A DNA stretch of 11,527 nt from an uncultured Collinsella sp. (GTDB taxonomy: Bacteria > Actinomycetota > Coriobacteriia > Coriobacteriales > Coriobacteriaceae), in the NCBI GenBank assembly GCA_902470925.1, contig CABRIF010000081.1, forward strand, positions 1 to 11,527. Direction: 5' to 3'. Under the pieces are notes generated by a model. It made no database searches. It was not told the origin of the DNA and worked only from the letters and a program-made list of their open reading frames with translations. The position numbers were made by a program, and so were the translations under genes. Positions 4,687-11,436 of the stretch are shown here, piece by piece (positions within the stretch are counted from its first letter, which is position 1; the number at the start of each line of letters is the position of its first letter).

Positions 4687-7423
4687 CACACAGACGGCGC
4701 AGGCCTCGGGCGCGCCCGCACCGAACGCTCTGCGCCACGGCGACGCAGACTCCCCGACTTCCCGCGCAGCTGCCTTATCAGCGGCCAGCTCGACCTCATG
4801 CGAAGGCAACCCGCGCACCGCGGCGCTGGGCACCGATACGGGCTCTCTACCAGCGAACGCACCGTCGCGCACAGCCGCGCCGCGCCTGACATCGATCCTA
4901 TTCTGGGTCGCATGCTTTGCCGCGCCCATCGCCATCCTCTGCGCGCTGCTCGCCTGGGGCGGCATCTACCCGTTCGGGCCCGAATCTTTCCTCACCGAGG
5001 ATCTCAAATACCAGTACATCGACTTCTTCACCTGGTATCGGCAGGTCCTCACGGGCCACGCGAACATCTTCTACAGCTTCGCGCAGGGGCTGGGGTCAAA
5101 CACCTGGGGCCTGTACAGTTACTATCTCGCCAGCCCCTTCAACCTGCTCATCCTGCTATTCGATGAGAAGCACCTCACGCTGGCCATCGTGTGCATCGTC
5201 GCGCTCAAGCTCGGGTGCATGCAGCTGAGCATGACCTGGTATCTGAGGCGGCGCTTCGCGCTCGCGCCGGCATGGGCGGCGGCGCTCGGCCTGTGCTTCG
5301 CCTGGTCCACCTGGGTTGCCGCCAACCTGCGCAACCCGCTGTGGCTCGACGCGCTCATCCTGCTGCCGCTCGCCGCCTGGTGCTGCCACCAGCTCATTCG
5401 CCGAGGCTCCTGGATCCCGCTGGCGCTCCTCACGGCCGCAAACGTCATCTGCTGCTGGTACATGGCCTATATCACCTGCTTGTTCCTCTGCCTGTTCGTG
5501 CTGTTCGAGCTCGCCGTCTACCTATGCGAGGGCAACAGGGTGCGAGCGCGCTGGATCGCGGGGCGCGCGGGGCGCTTCGCCGGAGCGATGGCGCTCGGCA
5601 TGGCGCTCGCTGCCTGGACCTTCGTGCCCACCGTTCGCGCGATGGCAGGCGGCTCGAGCACCCAGGACATCGCGCAATTCGCAACATATCCAAAGGCGAT
5701 CATCCAGGGACTCTTGCCGTGCTTGTGGGTGCCCGACCACGTGCCACAGTTCTATACCGGCATCGTTCCGCTCGCGCTGGCCCTGCTCTTCCTCGGATAC
5801 CGCCGCATCGACGGCCGCCTGCGCGCGCTCGCCCTGCTTGTAGCGATGTTTCTTGCGGCGAGCTCGTGGCTGGGACCGCTCCAGTACATCTGGTGCGGCT
5901 TTCGTGTGCCGAACGGCTTCTATTCGCGCACGGCGTTTCTGCTCGGGTTCATGGAGATCTGGGCGGCGGGGTATTTCCTGGCAGCCATGCACGGCAGGCA
6001 CGGTGCGAACGGCGGCGGACGAGGGGTACGCGGCATCGAGTGCGCGCGGGTGCGCAACGCGGGCGGCGGCGCTGCATCGGGGTGCACCGCAGCCGCCGAC
6101 GCGCCCGCAAGCGCCACGGGACGCCACCGTGCACGCGGCCGCTGGGTACACTCGCCTGCTGTTGCCGCCGCCGTGCTCGCCGTAGCCCTCATAGACCTCG
6201 GCCTCAACGCGCATACGGCCTTGAACCAGCTGTACGTTGGCTACACCCAGGAGCAGCACGAGAGCTATCGGGACGAGGCAACCGTGTGGGTCAACGCCCT
6301 CGAGGCGCACGACCGAGCGGCGTTCTGGCGGGCGGACAAGACCTACACCCGCACGGGAGCCGCCTTCAACGAGGGCATCGCCCACGGGTTCCGACAGCTC
6401 TCCACCTACTCCTCAGCGAACAACCCCGCTGCGGTGGCCTTTCTCAACGCGCTCGGCTACAGCTCGCCGGGCGAGTTCTCGAGCGTCTACGCCGCGCCTA
6501 ACCTGGTCATGGACAGCCTGCTCGGCGTGAGATACGTGAGCACCTGGGGAACGCCCGCAGGATATGAGGCCACGACGCTTTCCGCCGCGGCCAACGGCGC
6601 CACGACCGCCTACAACCCCCATGCGCTTTCGCTGGGCTACACGCTGGCGAGCATCGAAACGGCCGCGACAGCGCTCGACGCAAGCAACCCCTTCGAGCGT
6701 CAGAACGCCGTTGCCGCCGCGCTCACCGGCGACGAGACGCCCCTCTACACGCGCATCGAGGCACGGGAGGTGTCGAGCAGCGCCGGCGGCATCAGCTGGG
6801 AGGTCGACGTGCCCGCTGGGTACATCGGCTACACCTACGTCATGCGCGGCGAGGACGCCGGGAGCAACCGGCCCGTTGCGCTCACGGTCGACGACGCGGT
6901 GACGCCGCTTGAAGGTTGGCGCTTCGCCAACAACGTGCACGAGCTCGATCACGAGCCGGTTGCCGGCAGCGAGGGCGCGACGCATACCGTGACCGTCTCG
7001 TGCGCCGACGGCGCGGACTCCATGCCCGAGGGTACGACCTGCGTGTTCTACGCCCTCGACTACGCGCGTTTCGAGCAGCTCATCGGCACCCTCAGGGAGC
7101 ACGAGTTCACCCCGGACGTGTTCCAGGACGGACACGTGACCGGCACGTACCAGGCGAGCGCCGACCACACGAAGCTGGTGCTCTCCATCCCCTACGATGC
7201 GGGTTGGAGCGTGATGGTGGACGGAAAGCAGGCGTCGCTTGAGCCGGTGTTCGACGGCGGCATGTCCCTGCTCGAGCTGTCGGCAGGCGAGCACACCATC
7301 GAGATGACCTACCGCTCCCCCGGCGTGGGCGCAGGCATCGCGATCAGCCTCGCCGCGCTCGCGGGGCTGTGCGTGGCGGGCGCCATCCGATGCGCCACCC
7401 GGCGAAGGACGCCGCGGCCGTAG
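4673..7423 (+). CDS. yfhO: YfhO-family polytopic membrane glycosyltransferase
   Basis: A 916-residue member of the YfhO family, GT-C-like proteins. In Bacillus and Listeria these transfer a sugar from undecaprenyl phosphate to an extracellular polymer, together with a CsbB-type GT2 and a GtcA-type flippase. Residues 1-70 are low-complexity. The first membrane segment is about 73-95. It leads into the signature YPFGPESFLTEDLKYQY (99-115), where D110 is a plausible catalytic acid by analogy with GT-C enzymes, and then GLGSNTWGLYSYYLASPFN (139-157). About ten more segments follow to residue 440. A Gly/Ala/Arg-rich loop (about 441-490) breaks the membrane region before a segment near 491-513. An outside domain (about 514-880) contains LLGVRYVSTWG (near 615) and ends with the family's AGEHTIEMTYRSPG. 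A last membrane segment (about 884-905) and a basic tail close the protein. It is the second gene of an operon overlapping the GT2. The symbol denotes family, not proven orthology. The disordered N-terminus and the loop are unusual. Confidence 0.9.
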   Translation: MRTRDTQTAQASGAPAPNALRHGDADSPTSRAAALSAASSTSCEGNPRTAALGTDTGSLPANAPSRTAAPRLTSILFWVACFAAPIAILCALLAWGGIYPFGPESFLTEDLKYQYIDFFTWYRQVLTGHANIFYSFAQGLGSNTWGLYSYYLASPFNLLILLFDEKHLTLAIVCIVALKLGCMQLSMTWYLRRRFALAPAWAAALGLCFAWSTWVAANLRNPLWLDALILLPLAAWCCHQLIRRGSWIPLALLTAANVICCWYMAYITCLFLCLFVLFELAVYLCEGNRVRARWIAGRAGRFAGAMALGMALAAWTFVPTVRAMAGGSSTQDIAQFATYPKAIIQGLLPCLWVPDHVPQFYTGIVPLALALLFLGYRRIDGRLRALALLVAMFLAASSWLGPLQYIWCGFRVPNGFYSRTAFLLGFMEIWAAGYFLAAMHGRHGANGGGRGVRGIECARVRNAGGGAASGCTAAADAPASATGRHRARGRWVHSPAVAAAVLAVALIDLGLNAHTALNQLYVGYTQEQHESYRDEATVWVNALEAHDRAAFWRADKTYTRTGAAFNEGIAHGFRQLSTYSSANNPAAVAFLNALGYSSPGEFSSVYAAPNLVMDSLLGVRYVSTWGTPAGYEATTLSAAANGATTAYNPHALSLGYTLASIETAATALDASNPFERQNAVAAALTGDETPLYTRIEAREVSSSAGGISWEVDVPAGYIGYTYVMRGEDAGSNRPVALTVDDAVTPLEGWRFANNVHELDHEPVAGSEGATHTVTVSCADGADSMPEGTTCVFYALDYARFEQLIGTLREHEFTPDVFQDGHVTGTYQASADHTKLVLSIPYDAGWSVMVDGKQASLEPVFDGGMSLLELSAGEHTIEMTYRSPGVGAGIAISLAALAGLCVAGAIRCATRRRTPRP

Positions 7424-7464
7424 CCTGCAGTCTGGGGACGGGGTCGTTTCGATCACGGGCGCGA

Positions 7465-7545
7465 ATCCATGGCATGGATGTGGTCACGGCGGGTTCAGGG
7501 ACCAAGCGCGGTTGTGGAGGATCCACGGCTTGGATGCGGTCACGG
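7465..7545. repeat. 25-base direct repeat, period 56
   Basis: Copies at 7465-7489 and 7521-7545 match at 22 of 25 bases and end in the shared GGTCACGG. Copy 1 begins with a perfect small palindrome, ATCCAT-GGC-ATGGAT. Copy 2 keeps the outer five pairs of that hairpin (ATCCA/TGGAT). The 28-base half-period between them shows only weak similarity. Confidence 0.6.
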
Positions 7546-7617
7546 AGGCAGATTCGGGGCCCGGATGCAGCAACGTTCTCCGTGGGCGAGTGCGAACAGA
7601 CTCAGAGCACGAGGCCG

Positions 7618-7816
7618 CGCATCCCGGGTTCTGGATGTTCTGGCGGGGTGGCAGGCGCGAGATGTGCCCCAGGCATCCCGGTCAGCAGCGCATCTCATGC
7701 CAAGGCGCTCCGACTGGCGGCAGACGCGAAAAGCCCACCGGCTTCCACGCGCCCCGTGCTTATCCTTGGCCGCCAAAAATGCTGGCATATCTCAACCGTC
7801 TTCGCATCCCGGGTTC
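7618..7816. repeat. 14-base direct repeat, 185 bases apart
   Basis: CGCATCCCGGGTTC occurs exactly at 7618-7631 and 7803-7816, with a shorter related GCATCCCGGT near 7673. Between them, related stretches (about 7647-7672 and 7713-7740, both beginning TGGC and containing ACGCGA or GCGCGA) suggest further decayed copies. Confidence 0.5.
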
Positions 7817-7881
7817 GCGTTCCGGCCATCGAGACAACAAGGGTTCGTCCCCTATCCATTCACGAGCGAAAACAAGCTCCA

Positions 7882-7931
7882 AACGGCTGAAGGACGAACC
7901 CGAGTTTGATGAACGGCTGAAAGCCGAACCC
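7882..7931. repeat. 20-base direct repeat, period 30, with inverted partner
   Basis: AACGGCTGAAGGACGAACCC (7882-7901) recurs at 7912-7931 with 18 of 20 bases identical. GGGTTCGTCC at 7841-7850 is the exact reverse complement of the end of copy 1. CCATTCA (7856-7862) is the reverse complement of TGAATGG (7932-7938). The two pairings cross, so they cannot form one simple hairpin. Confidence 0.6.
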
Positions 7932-8014
7932 TGAATGGCAGAAGCGCCGAATCATGCCATCCAGCGCATGTGGTAACGCGAGAGACTGCGACAGCGTATC
8001 CCCGCTGCCAGGAT

Positions 8015-8147
8015 GCAGCGTCAGAGATGGGCGTCAGCGCACTGCCCTCAATCAAAGGCGGGCCCCAACGCACCGCCCACCCAATCAAAAATGGGCACCA
8101 ACGCACCGATCCCTCAGCGCCCAATCAGAGCACCCCTCACAGCGCCC
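8015..8147. repeat. Decayed tandem repeats, about 29-40 bases per unit
   Basis: Four adjoining units (8015-8043, 8044-8074, 8075-8107, 8108-8147) are best aligned on the minus strand. There the middle two each begin GGTGCGTTGG, followed by a GCCC core and TTTGATTG. The outer two keep GCGCTG and CTCTGA. Unit length varies (29, 31, 33 and 40), as expected for an old, decaying tandem array. Confidence 0.6.
8087..8122 (-). terminator. Possible terminator of the leftward GT2
   Basis: On the minus strand GGGCGC (8117-8122) can pair with GTGCCC (8093-8098, one G-T pair) across an 18-base loop, followed by ATTTTTG. It lies about 90 bases after the stop at 8210 and inside the tandem repeats. The stem is weak, so this is a tentative call. 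Confidence 0.25.
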
Positions 8148-8209
8148 ACGAGGAGTCAGCCGCCTATGTCACCCATCGCGGACGCGAGCAACCTGTCGGC
8201 ACGCAACGG

Positions 8210-9316
8210 CTAAGCCGGTTTTGTTCGCGATAGGCGCCCCATTACGCGGCCCATCAGATCGACGAACCCATAGATGCGCATATACGAGACTGCATCTTGA
8301 GCAACATAGGCAAGCCGCATCGGATCGATCGAGGGCTGGTACGCAACGCCCAAAATGCGGCAGAACAGCTTCTTGCGGCGGCCGCTGATGCGCGCGCTCG
8401 AGAGCACCAATTGTTGGTCCATGCGGCCGAACACGCGCCGGGCCCCTTCAAGAACCAGGGGGTTATCGGCCCCGTCGTCAAACATCGCTCCGTCCACGTA
8501 GGTGAACCCGCGCATATACAGCGCCTCGAGCACACGGGGTTCGGCCACGCCAAGCTCCTCGACGCGATCGAGCATCGTAAGCCAACGGTCGAAGGGCCTC
8601 GTCACCAACTCGGGCGTTGCGTGGTTGAGCGTCGACCCGGGCAGATCGGCGCGGTACCGGTAAAACGGGCGGTCGTAGTACACCATCGTCTGCGCCTGGC
8701 ACACCGTATCGATCAAAAAGGGGTTATCGGCCCAACCCGCCCCGGGGTACTCGGGAAAGCGAATCTGGCGCTCCAGGATGAAGTCGCGACGATACAAGGC
8801 AGACCAGATACTCGGATGATACGCCAGGAACTCAGGATTCTCGCAAACCGTGAACGGACGCCTTGAAGCGGCAATATGCCCGGTAAGCAGGCTCGGATAC
8901 GCCTTCATCTTGGCGGGGTCATTCCAGTCCTTCAGGTCCCACCACGGGGTCTTGATGAGATCGATGCGCTCGTCAAAGCGTGCGGCGAAGGCGAGCATCT
9001 CCTCGAACATGGTGGGGTCGATCCAGTCGTCAGGCTCAACGATGGCAAGCCACTCGCCCGTCGCCTCATCGATGCCCCGGTTGCATCCGGCGCCGTATCC
9101 GCCGTTCTCCTTGTCAATCACGCGCACGCGCGCATCCTGGGCTGCATGGCGCTTCATGATATCGAGCGAACCGTCGGTGCTGCCGTCGTTGATGCAGAGT
9201 ACCTCGAGGTTGCGGTGCGTCTGCGCACGGATGCTCTCGAGGCACTGGTCGAGAAACTTCTCGGTGTTGTACGTCGGAACGATAACCGAAACAAGCGGTT
9301 GCGCATCTGTCTGCAT
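8210..9316 (-). CDS. Family 2 glycosyltransferase (soluble, WcaA-like)
   Basis: A 368-residue GT2 with a GT-A fold, expected to act at the inner face of the membrane in building a surface polysaccharide. Motifs: VSVIVPTYNT (9-18), CINDGSTDGS (41-50), GGYGAGCNRGIDEATGEW (72-89), and the metal-binding EPDD (94-97). WADNPF (195-200) is at the place of the catalytic acid region, and YRYR (219-222) ends the catalytic domain. No membrane segment is visible. The C-terminal 140 residues are helical and basic near the end, possibly for membrane contact. The ATG at 9316 is preceded by AAAGGTGA on the minus strand. The gene is single and divergent from the large GT2 with only 75 bases between start codons. 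Donor and acceptor sugars cannot be read from sequence. The family call is firm. Confidence 0.92.
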   Translation of the reverse strand: MQTDAQPLVSVIVPTYNTEKFLDQCLESIRAQTHRNLEVLCINDGSTDGSLDIMKRHAAQDARVRVIDKENGGYGAGCNRGIDEATGEWLAIVEPDDWIDPTMFEEMLAFAARFDERIDLIKTPWWDLKDWNDPAKMKAYPSLLTGHIAASRRPFTVCENPEFLAYHPSIWSALYRRDFILERQIRFPEYPGAGWADNPFLIDTVCQAQTMVYYDRPFYRYRADLPGSTLNHATPELVTRPFDRWLTMLDRVEELGVAEPRVLEALYMRGFTYVDGAMFDDGADNPLVLEGARRVFGRMDQQLVLSSARISGRRKKLFCRILGVAYQPSIDPMRLAYVAQDAVSYMRIYGFVDLMGRVMGRLSRTKPA

Positions 9317-9336
9317 GCCATCACCTTTGTCTAGTC

Positions 9337-9346
9337 CTACATGTAG
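9337..9346. promoter_or_regulatory. 10-base palindrome in divergent promoter region
   Basis: CTACATGTAG is a perfect palindrome between the start codons of two divergent glycosyltransferase genes and next to both candidate -10 boxes. Its position suits a regulator binding site, but a single short palindrome is weak evidence. Confidence 0.3.
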
Positions 9347-9348
9347 TT

Positions 9349-9357
9349 TGGTATGAT
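9349..9357 (+). promoter_or_regulatory. Extended -10 promoter of the large GT2
   Basis: TGGTATGAT fits the extended -10 pattern TGnTATAAT with one change. A weak TTGTCT lies 19 bases upstream. Predicted transcription starts near 9364, after the in-frame ATG at 9353 and before the GTG at 9392. Confidence 0.45.
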
Positions 9358-9361
9358 TCTA
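9356..9361 (-). promoter_or_regulatory. Candidate -10 box of the leftward GT2
   Basis: TAGAAT on the minus strand predicts a start near 9349 and a 33-base leader. It overlaps by two bases the -10 box of the opposite gene, so the two promoters could compete for polymerase. Confidence 0.35.
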
Positions 9362-9382
9362 CAAGAAGGCATTCAAGTCACA

Positions 9383-9387
9383 GGGAG
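9383..9387 (+). promoter_or_regulatory. Ribosome binding site of the large GT2
   Basis: GGGAG four bases before the GTG at 9392. The spacing is short. The ATG at 9353 has no ribosome site and overlaps the -10 box. Confidence 0.45.
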
Positions 9388-9391
9388 TTCC

Positions 9392-11350
9392 GTGAGATTC
9401 ATCAAGAGCGCCACGAACGGCGCGCGTTTCATTCAGGTCTTTGATGCAGAAGATGCAGAGGTTGTTCGACTGTGTTTGAACAATGACTTCGAAATTGACG
9501 AATCGCTCATCTCGGTAACCAAGCGAGGACGTCCCATACAGGCTCAAGTGACGCGCATGTATACGCTCGACGAGCAGAAGAATCGCCTTCCCGTTCTATC
9601 GCTGCGCGTCCCTCGAAATAGCGCACCCTTCGTCGTCCGGACCGATGGACGGCCCCTTGCTCGACTCACGAAGGAAACGTACGAGCGCCTTGCAACGCAG
9701 CGCAACTTCGATATGGTAAACCCATCCATCGATGGAGCTTATCCAGAATGGCTGGCACAACACGAGCATCGCATTGAGCTGGAGGCGCCTGATAGCGAAC
9801 AGCTGGTCTATCACCCCCTGTTCAGCATTATTGTCCCGCTTTTCCAGACGCCAATACCCTTCTTTCATGACATGGTTTCATCCGTCCTTTCGCAAACATA
9901 CAGCGCTTGGGAACTGATTCTTGTCAACGCAAGCCCCAAAAACGCCGAACTTCGGTCTGCAATCGCAAGCTACGACGATGCACGCTTGCGAGTTGTCACA
10001 CTTGAGGACAATTTAGGAATCGCGGGCAACACCAATGCCGGCATACGAGTTGCCCGCGGTGATTACATTTGTTTTTTTGATCATGACGACATGCTTGATC
10101 CGCACATATTGGCTTATTACGCTGAAGCAATTAACAACAACCGCACCATCGATCTCCTGTATTGCGATGAAGACAACTTCCATAGCGATCTGAGCGACCG
10201 CTATGCCCCCATGCTCAAACCTGATTTCAACCTCGACCTGCTGTATTCACATAATTACGTGGTGCATATGCTTACCGTCAGCAGAACGGCGCTCGAACAA
10301 ATTGACCTATCTCCAGATAGCACGAGCGGCGCGCAGGACTACGACCTAACACTTAAGGTTTCAGAAATCGCTCGTTCGATATGCCATATACCATATGTTC
10401 TTTATCATTGGAGGGCGCACGCCGGATCAACAAACGGCGGTCTTATGGAAAGCAAGCCGTACGCCATCCAAGCGAGCATCGAAGCCCTCTCGGCTCATTT
10501 CGAGCGACGCTCTATCGCCGCTACAGTCGAACCGACCGACATCGCTTGCGTCTTTAGAGAGCGCTACGGCTACCAAGGAGTCGTTGACGATACGACTCGC
10601 GTGGACATCGATCCCAGTGAGCACTGGGGCAGAGCTGCCCTTGCTGCAGCCAGAGGAGCTTCAGACCACCCTCTTCTGATATGCGCTCCGGGCTTGAAAC
10701 TCCATAATGAAGCGGGTATACGCGAGTTGTTTGGCTGCCTTTCTCGTCCGGAAGTGGGCATCGTCGCACCCAAGGTCTTCTATCCCGATGGGCTCGTTCA
10801 AAACTGTGGGCTCATCATTGACGATCATCGCTCCTGGCATCTGCTCAATCAGAACTTCTCCGACCATATGGGAGGGGGCTATCACGGTCTTTCTGAATGC
10901 TCGTGCAACTACACTGCGGTCGGACCCGTGTGCATGGCAGTTTCTGCCAAAGACATCCTCCGCTACGAGACCACGATTGAGCGCTTGCAAAGTCCGCTGG
11001 ATTTTGCAATCGGTCTATGTGCACTGATGTCGAGGGACGGAAAGTTGTGCACCGTTCTGCCCCATATTAAAGCTCAATGTAACGCGCCCGTGCTATGGGA
11101 ACAGTGCGATCTTGCCCATGCGTATGGACCAATGTCCTCAGCAGTCATCGACAAAGAAGACGAAGGCCGATCTGAAGAGCATCCATCAGATCTTCTAGCT
11201 AATCCAAATCTGACATGCGAAAGCGGCTATCTGCAACTTCAAACCGGACGCGATCGCGCTGCCGCAGTACAGCAGGTGCTCTCCGCGCGCCAACATGGGC
11301 GCATCGCGCAGATTGCGAAAAAGGCAACCCGGGCGCTCCTTCATCGCTAG
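9392..11350 (+). CDS. Large GT2 with partial second glycosyltransferase domain
   Basis: A 652-residue protein. Residues 1-135 form an unrecognised, probably beta-rich region. A GT2 domain follows: FSIIVPLFQTP (144-154), WELILVNAS (173-181), the metal-binding FFDHDD (228-233), YCDEDN (257-262), QDYDLTLKV (315-323) and YHWRAHAGST (338-347). These resemble the large GT2s of O-antigen and rhamnan-type loci. From about 425 a second, incomplete module appears: PEVGIVAPKVFYPDG (453-467), VQNCG (469-473) and a GPVCMAVSAKD stretch (511-521). This corresponds to the middle and end of a GT2 domain without its nucleotide-binding start. The aspartate pair usual after the first strand (DD in VDDGS or ADDAS) is N179-A180 here. 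No membrane segment is seen. Base composition (near 50% GC in places) and codon use are unlike its high-GC neighbours, suggesting horizontal acquisition. The GTG at 9392 is preferred; an ATG at 9353 would add 13 residues. Sugar specificity is unknown. Confidence 0.87.
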   Translation: MRFIKSATNGARFIQVFDAEDAEVVRLCLNNDFEIDESLISVTKRGRPIQAQVTRMYTLDEQKNRLPVLSLRVPRNSAPFVVRTDGRPLARLTKETYERLATQRNFDMVNPSIDGAYPEWLAQHEHRIELEAPDSEQLVYHPLFSIIVPLFQTPIPFFHDMVSSVLSQTYSAWELILVNASPKNAELRSAIASYDDARLRVVTLEDNLGIAGNTNAGIRVARGDYICFFDHDDMLDPHILAYYAEAINNNRTIDLLYCDEDNFHSDLSDRYAPMLKPDFNLDLLYSHNYVVHMLTVSRTALEQIDLSPDSTSGAQDYDLTLKVSEIARSICHIPYVLYHWRAHAGSTNGGLMESKPYAIQASIEALSAHFERRSIAATVEPTDIACVFRERYGYQGVVDDTTRVDIDPSEHWGRAALAAARGASDHPLLICAPGLKLHNEAGIRELFGCLSRPEVGIVAPKVFYPDGLVQNCGLIIDDHRSWHLLNQNFSDHMGGGYHGLSECSCNYTAVGPVCMAVSAKDILRYETTIERLQSPLDFAIGLCALMSRDGKLCTVLPHIKAQCNAPVLWEQCDLAHAYGPMSSAVIDKEDEGRSEEHPSDLLANPNLTCESGYLQLQTGRDRAAAVQQVLSARQHGRIAQIAKKATRALLHR

Positions 11351-11378
11351 CAACGACCAAGTTGCCGTACCTTACATC

Positions 11379-11414
11379 AACCGGGGCTATCTGCCCAACG
11401 CGATAGCCCCGGTT
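11379..11414. terminator. Hairpin terminator between convergent genes
   Basis: A perfect 13-bp stem, AACCGGGGCTATC (11379-11391) with GATAGCCCCGGTT (11402-11414), and a 10-base loop. It lies 28 bases after the stop of the large GT2 and 22 bases from the stop of the leftward gene at the right edge. T residues after it are few on both strands (TTGCCTTC on plus, TTGATGT on minus), so it may serve both genes. Confidence 0.75.
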
Positions 11415-11436
11415 GCCTTCAACTCATCAAGGATCT

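Larger units (their letters stand above)
7424..8209. other. Gene-free convergent spacer filled with decayed repeats
   Basis: This 786-base stretch separates two convergent genes. Several open frames of 60-170 codons cross it in all directions, but they overlap one another, lack good ribosome sites, have no recognisable motif, and change frame between copies of the repeats. I judge it non-coding. It holds separate sets of short direct repeats (7465-7545, 7618-7816, 7882-7931, 8015-8147), each with its own unit. No clear terminator for the yfhO-family gene was found directly after its stop. Confidence 0.65.

Noticed and set aside
4071..4889. Open frame of 272 codons overlapping the GT2/yfhO junction
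   Set aside because: The translation is arginine-rich low-complexity and both real genes already cover the region with clear motifs.
7369..7934. Overlapping open frames in the convergent spacer
   Set aside because: Copies of the DNA repeats fall in different frames within them and no domain is visible, so they are best explained as chance frames in high-GC DNA.
8202..8219. Small hairpin CGGC-TAA-GCCG followed by GTTTTG as a plus-strand terminator for the yfhO-family gene
   Set aside because: The stem is only four pairs, overlaps the stop codon of the opposite gene and lies almost 800 bases after the yfhO-family stop.
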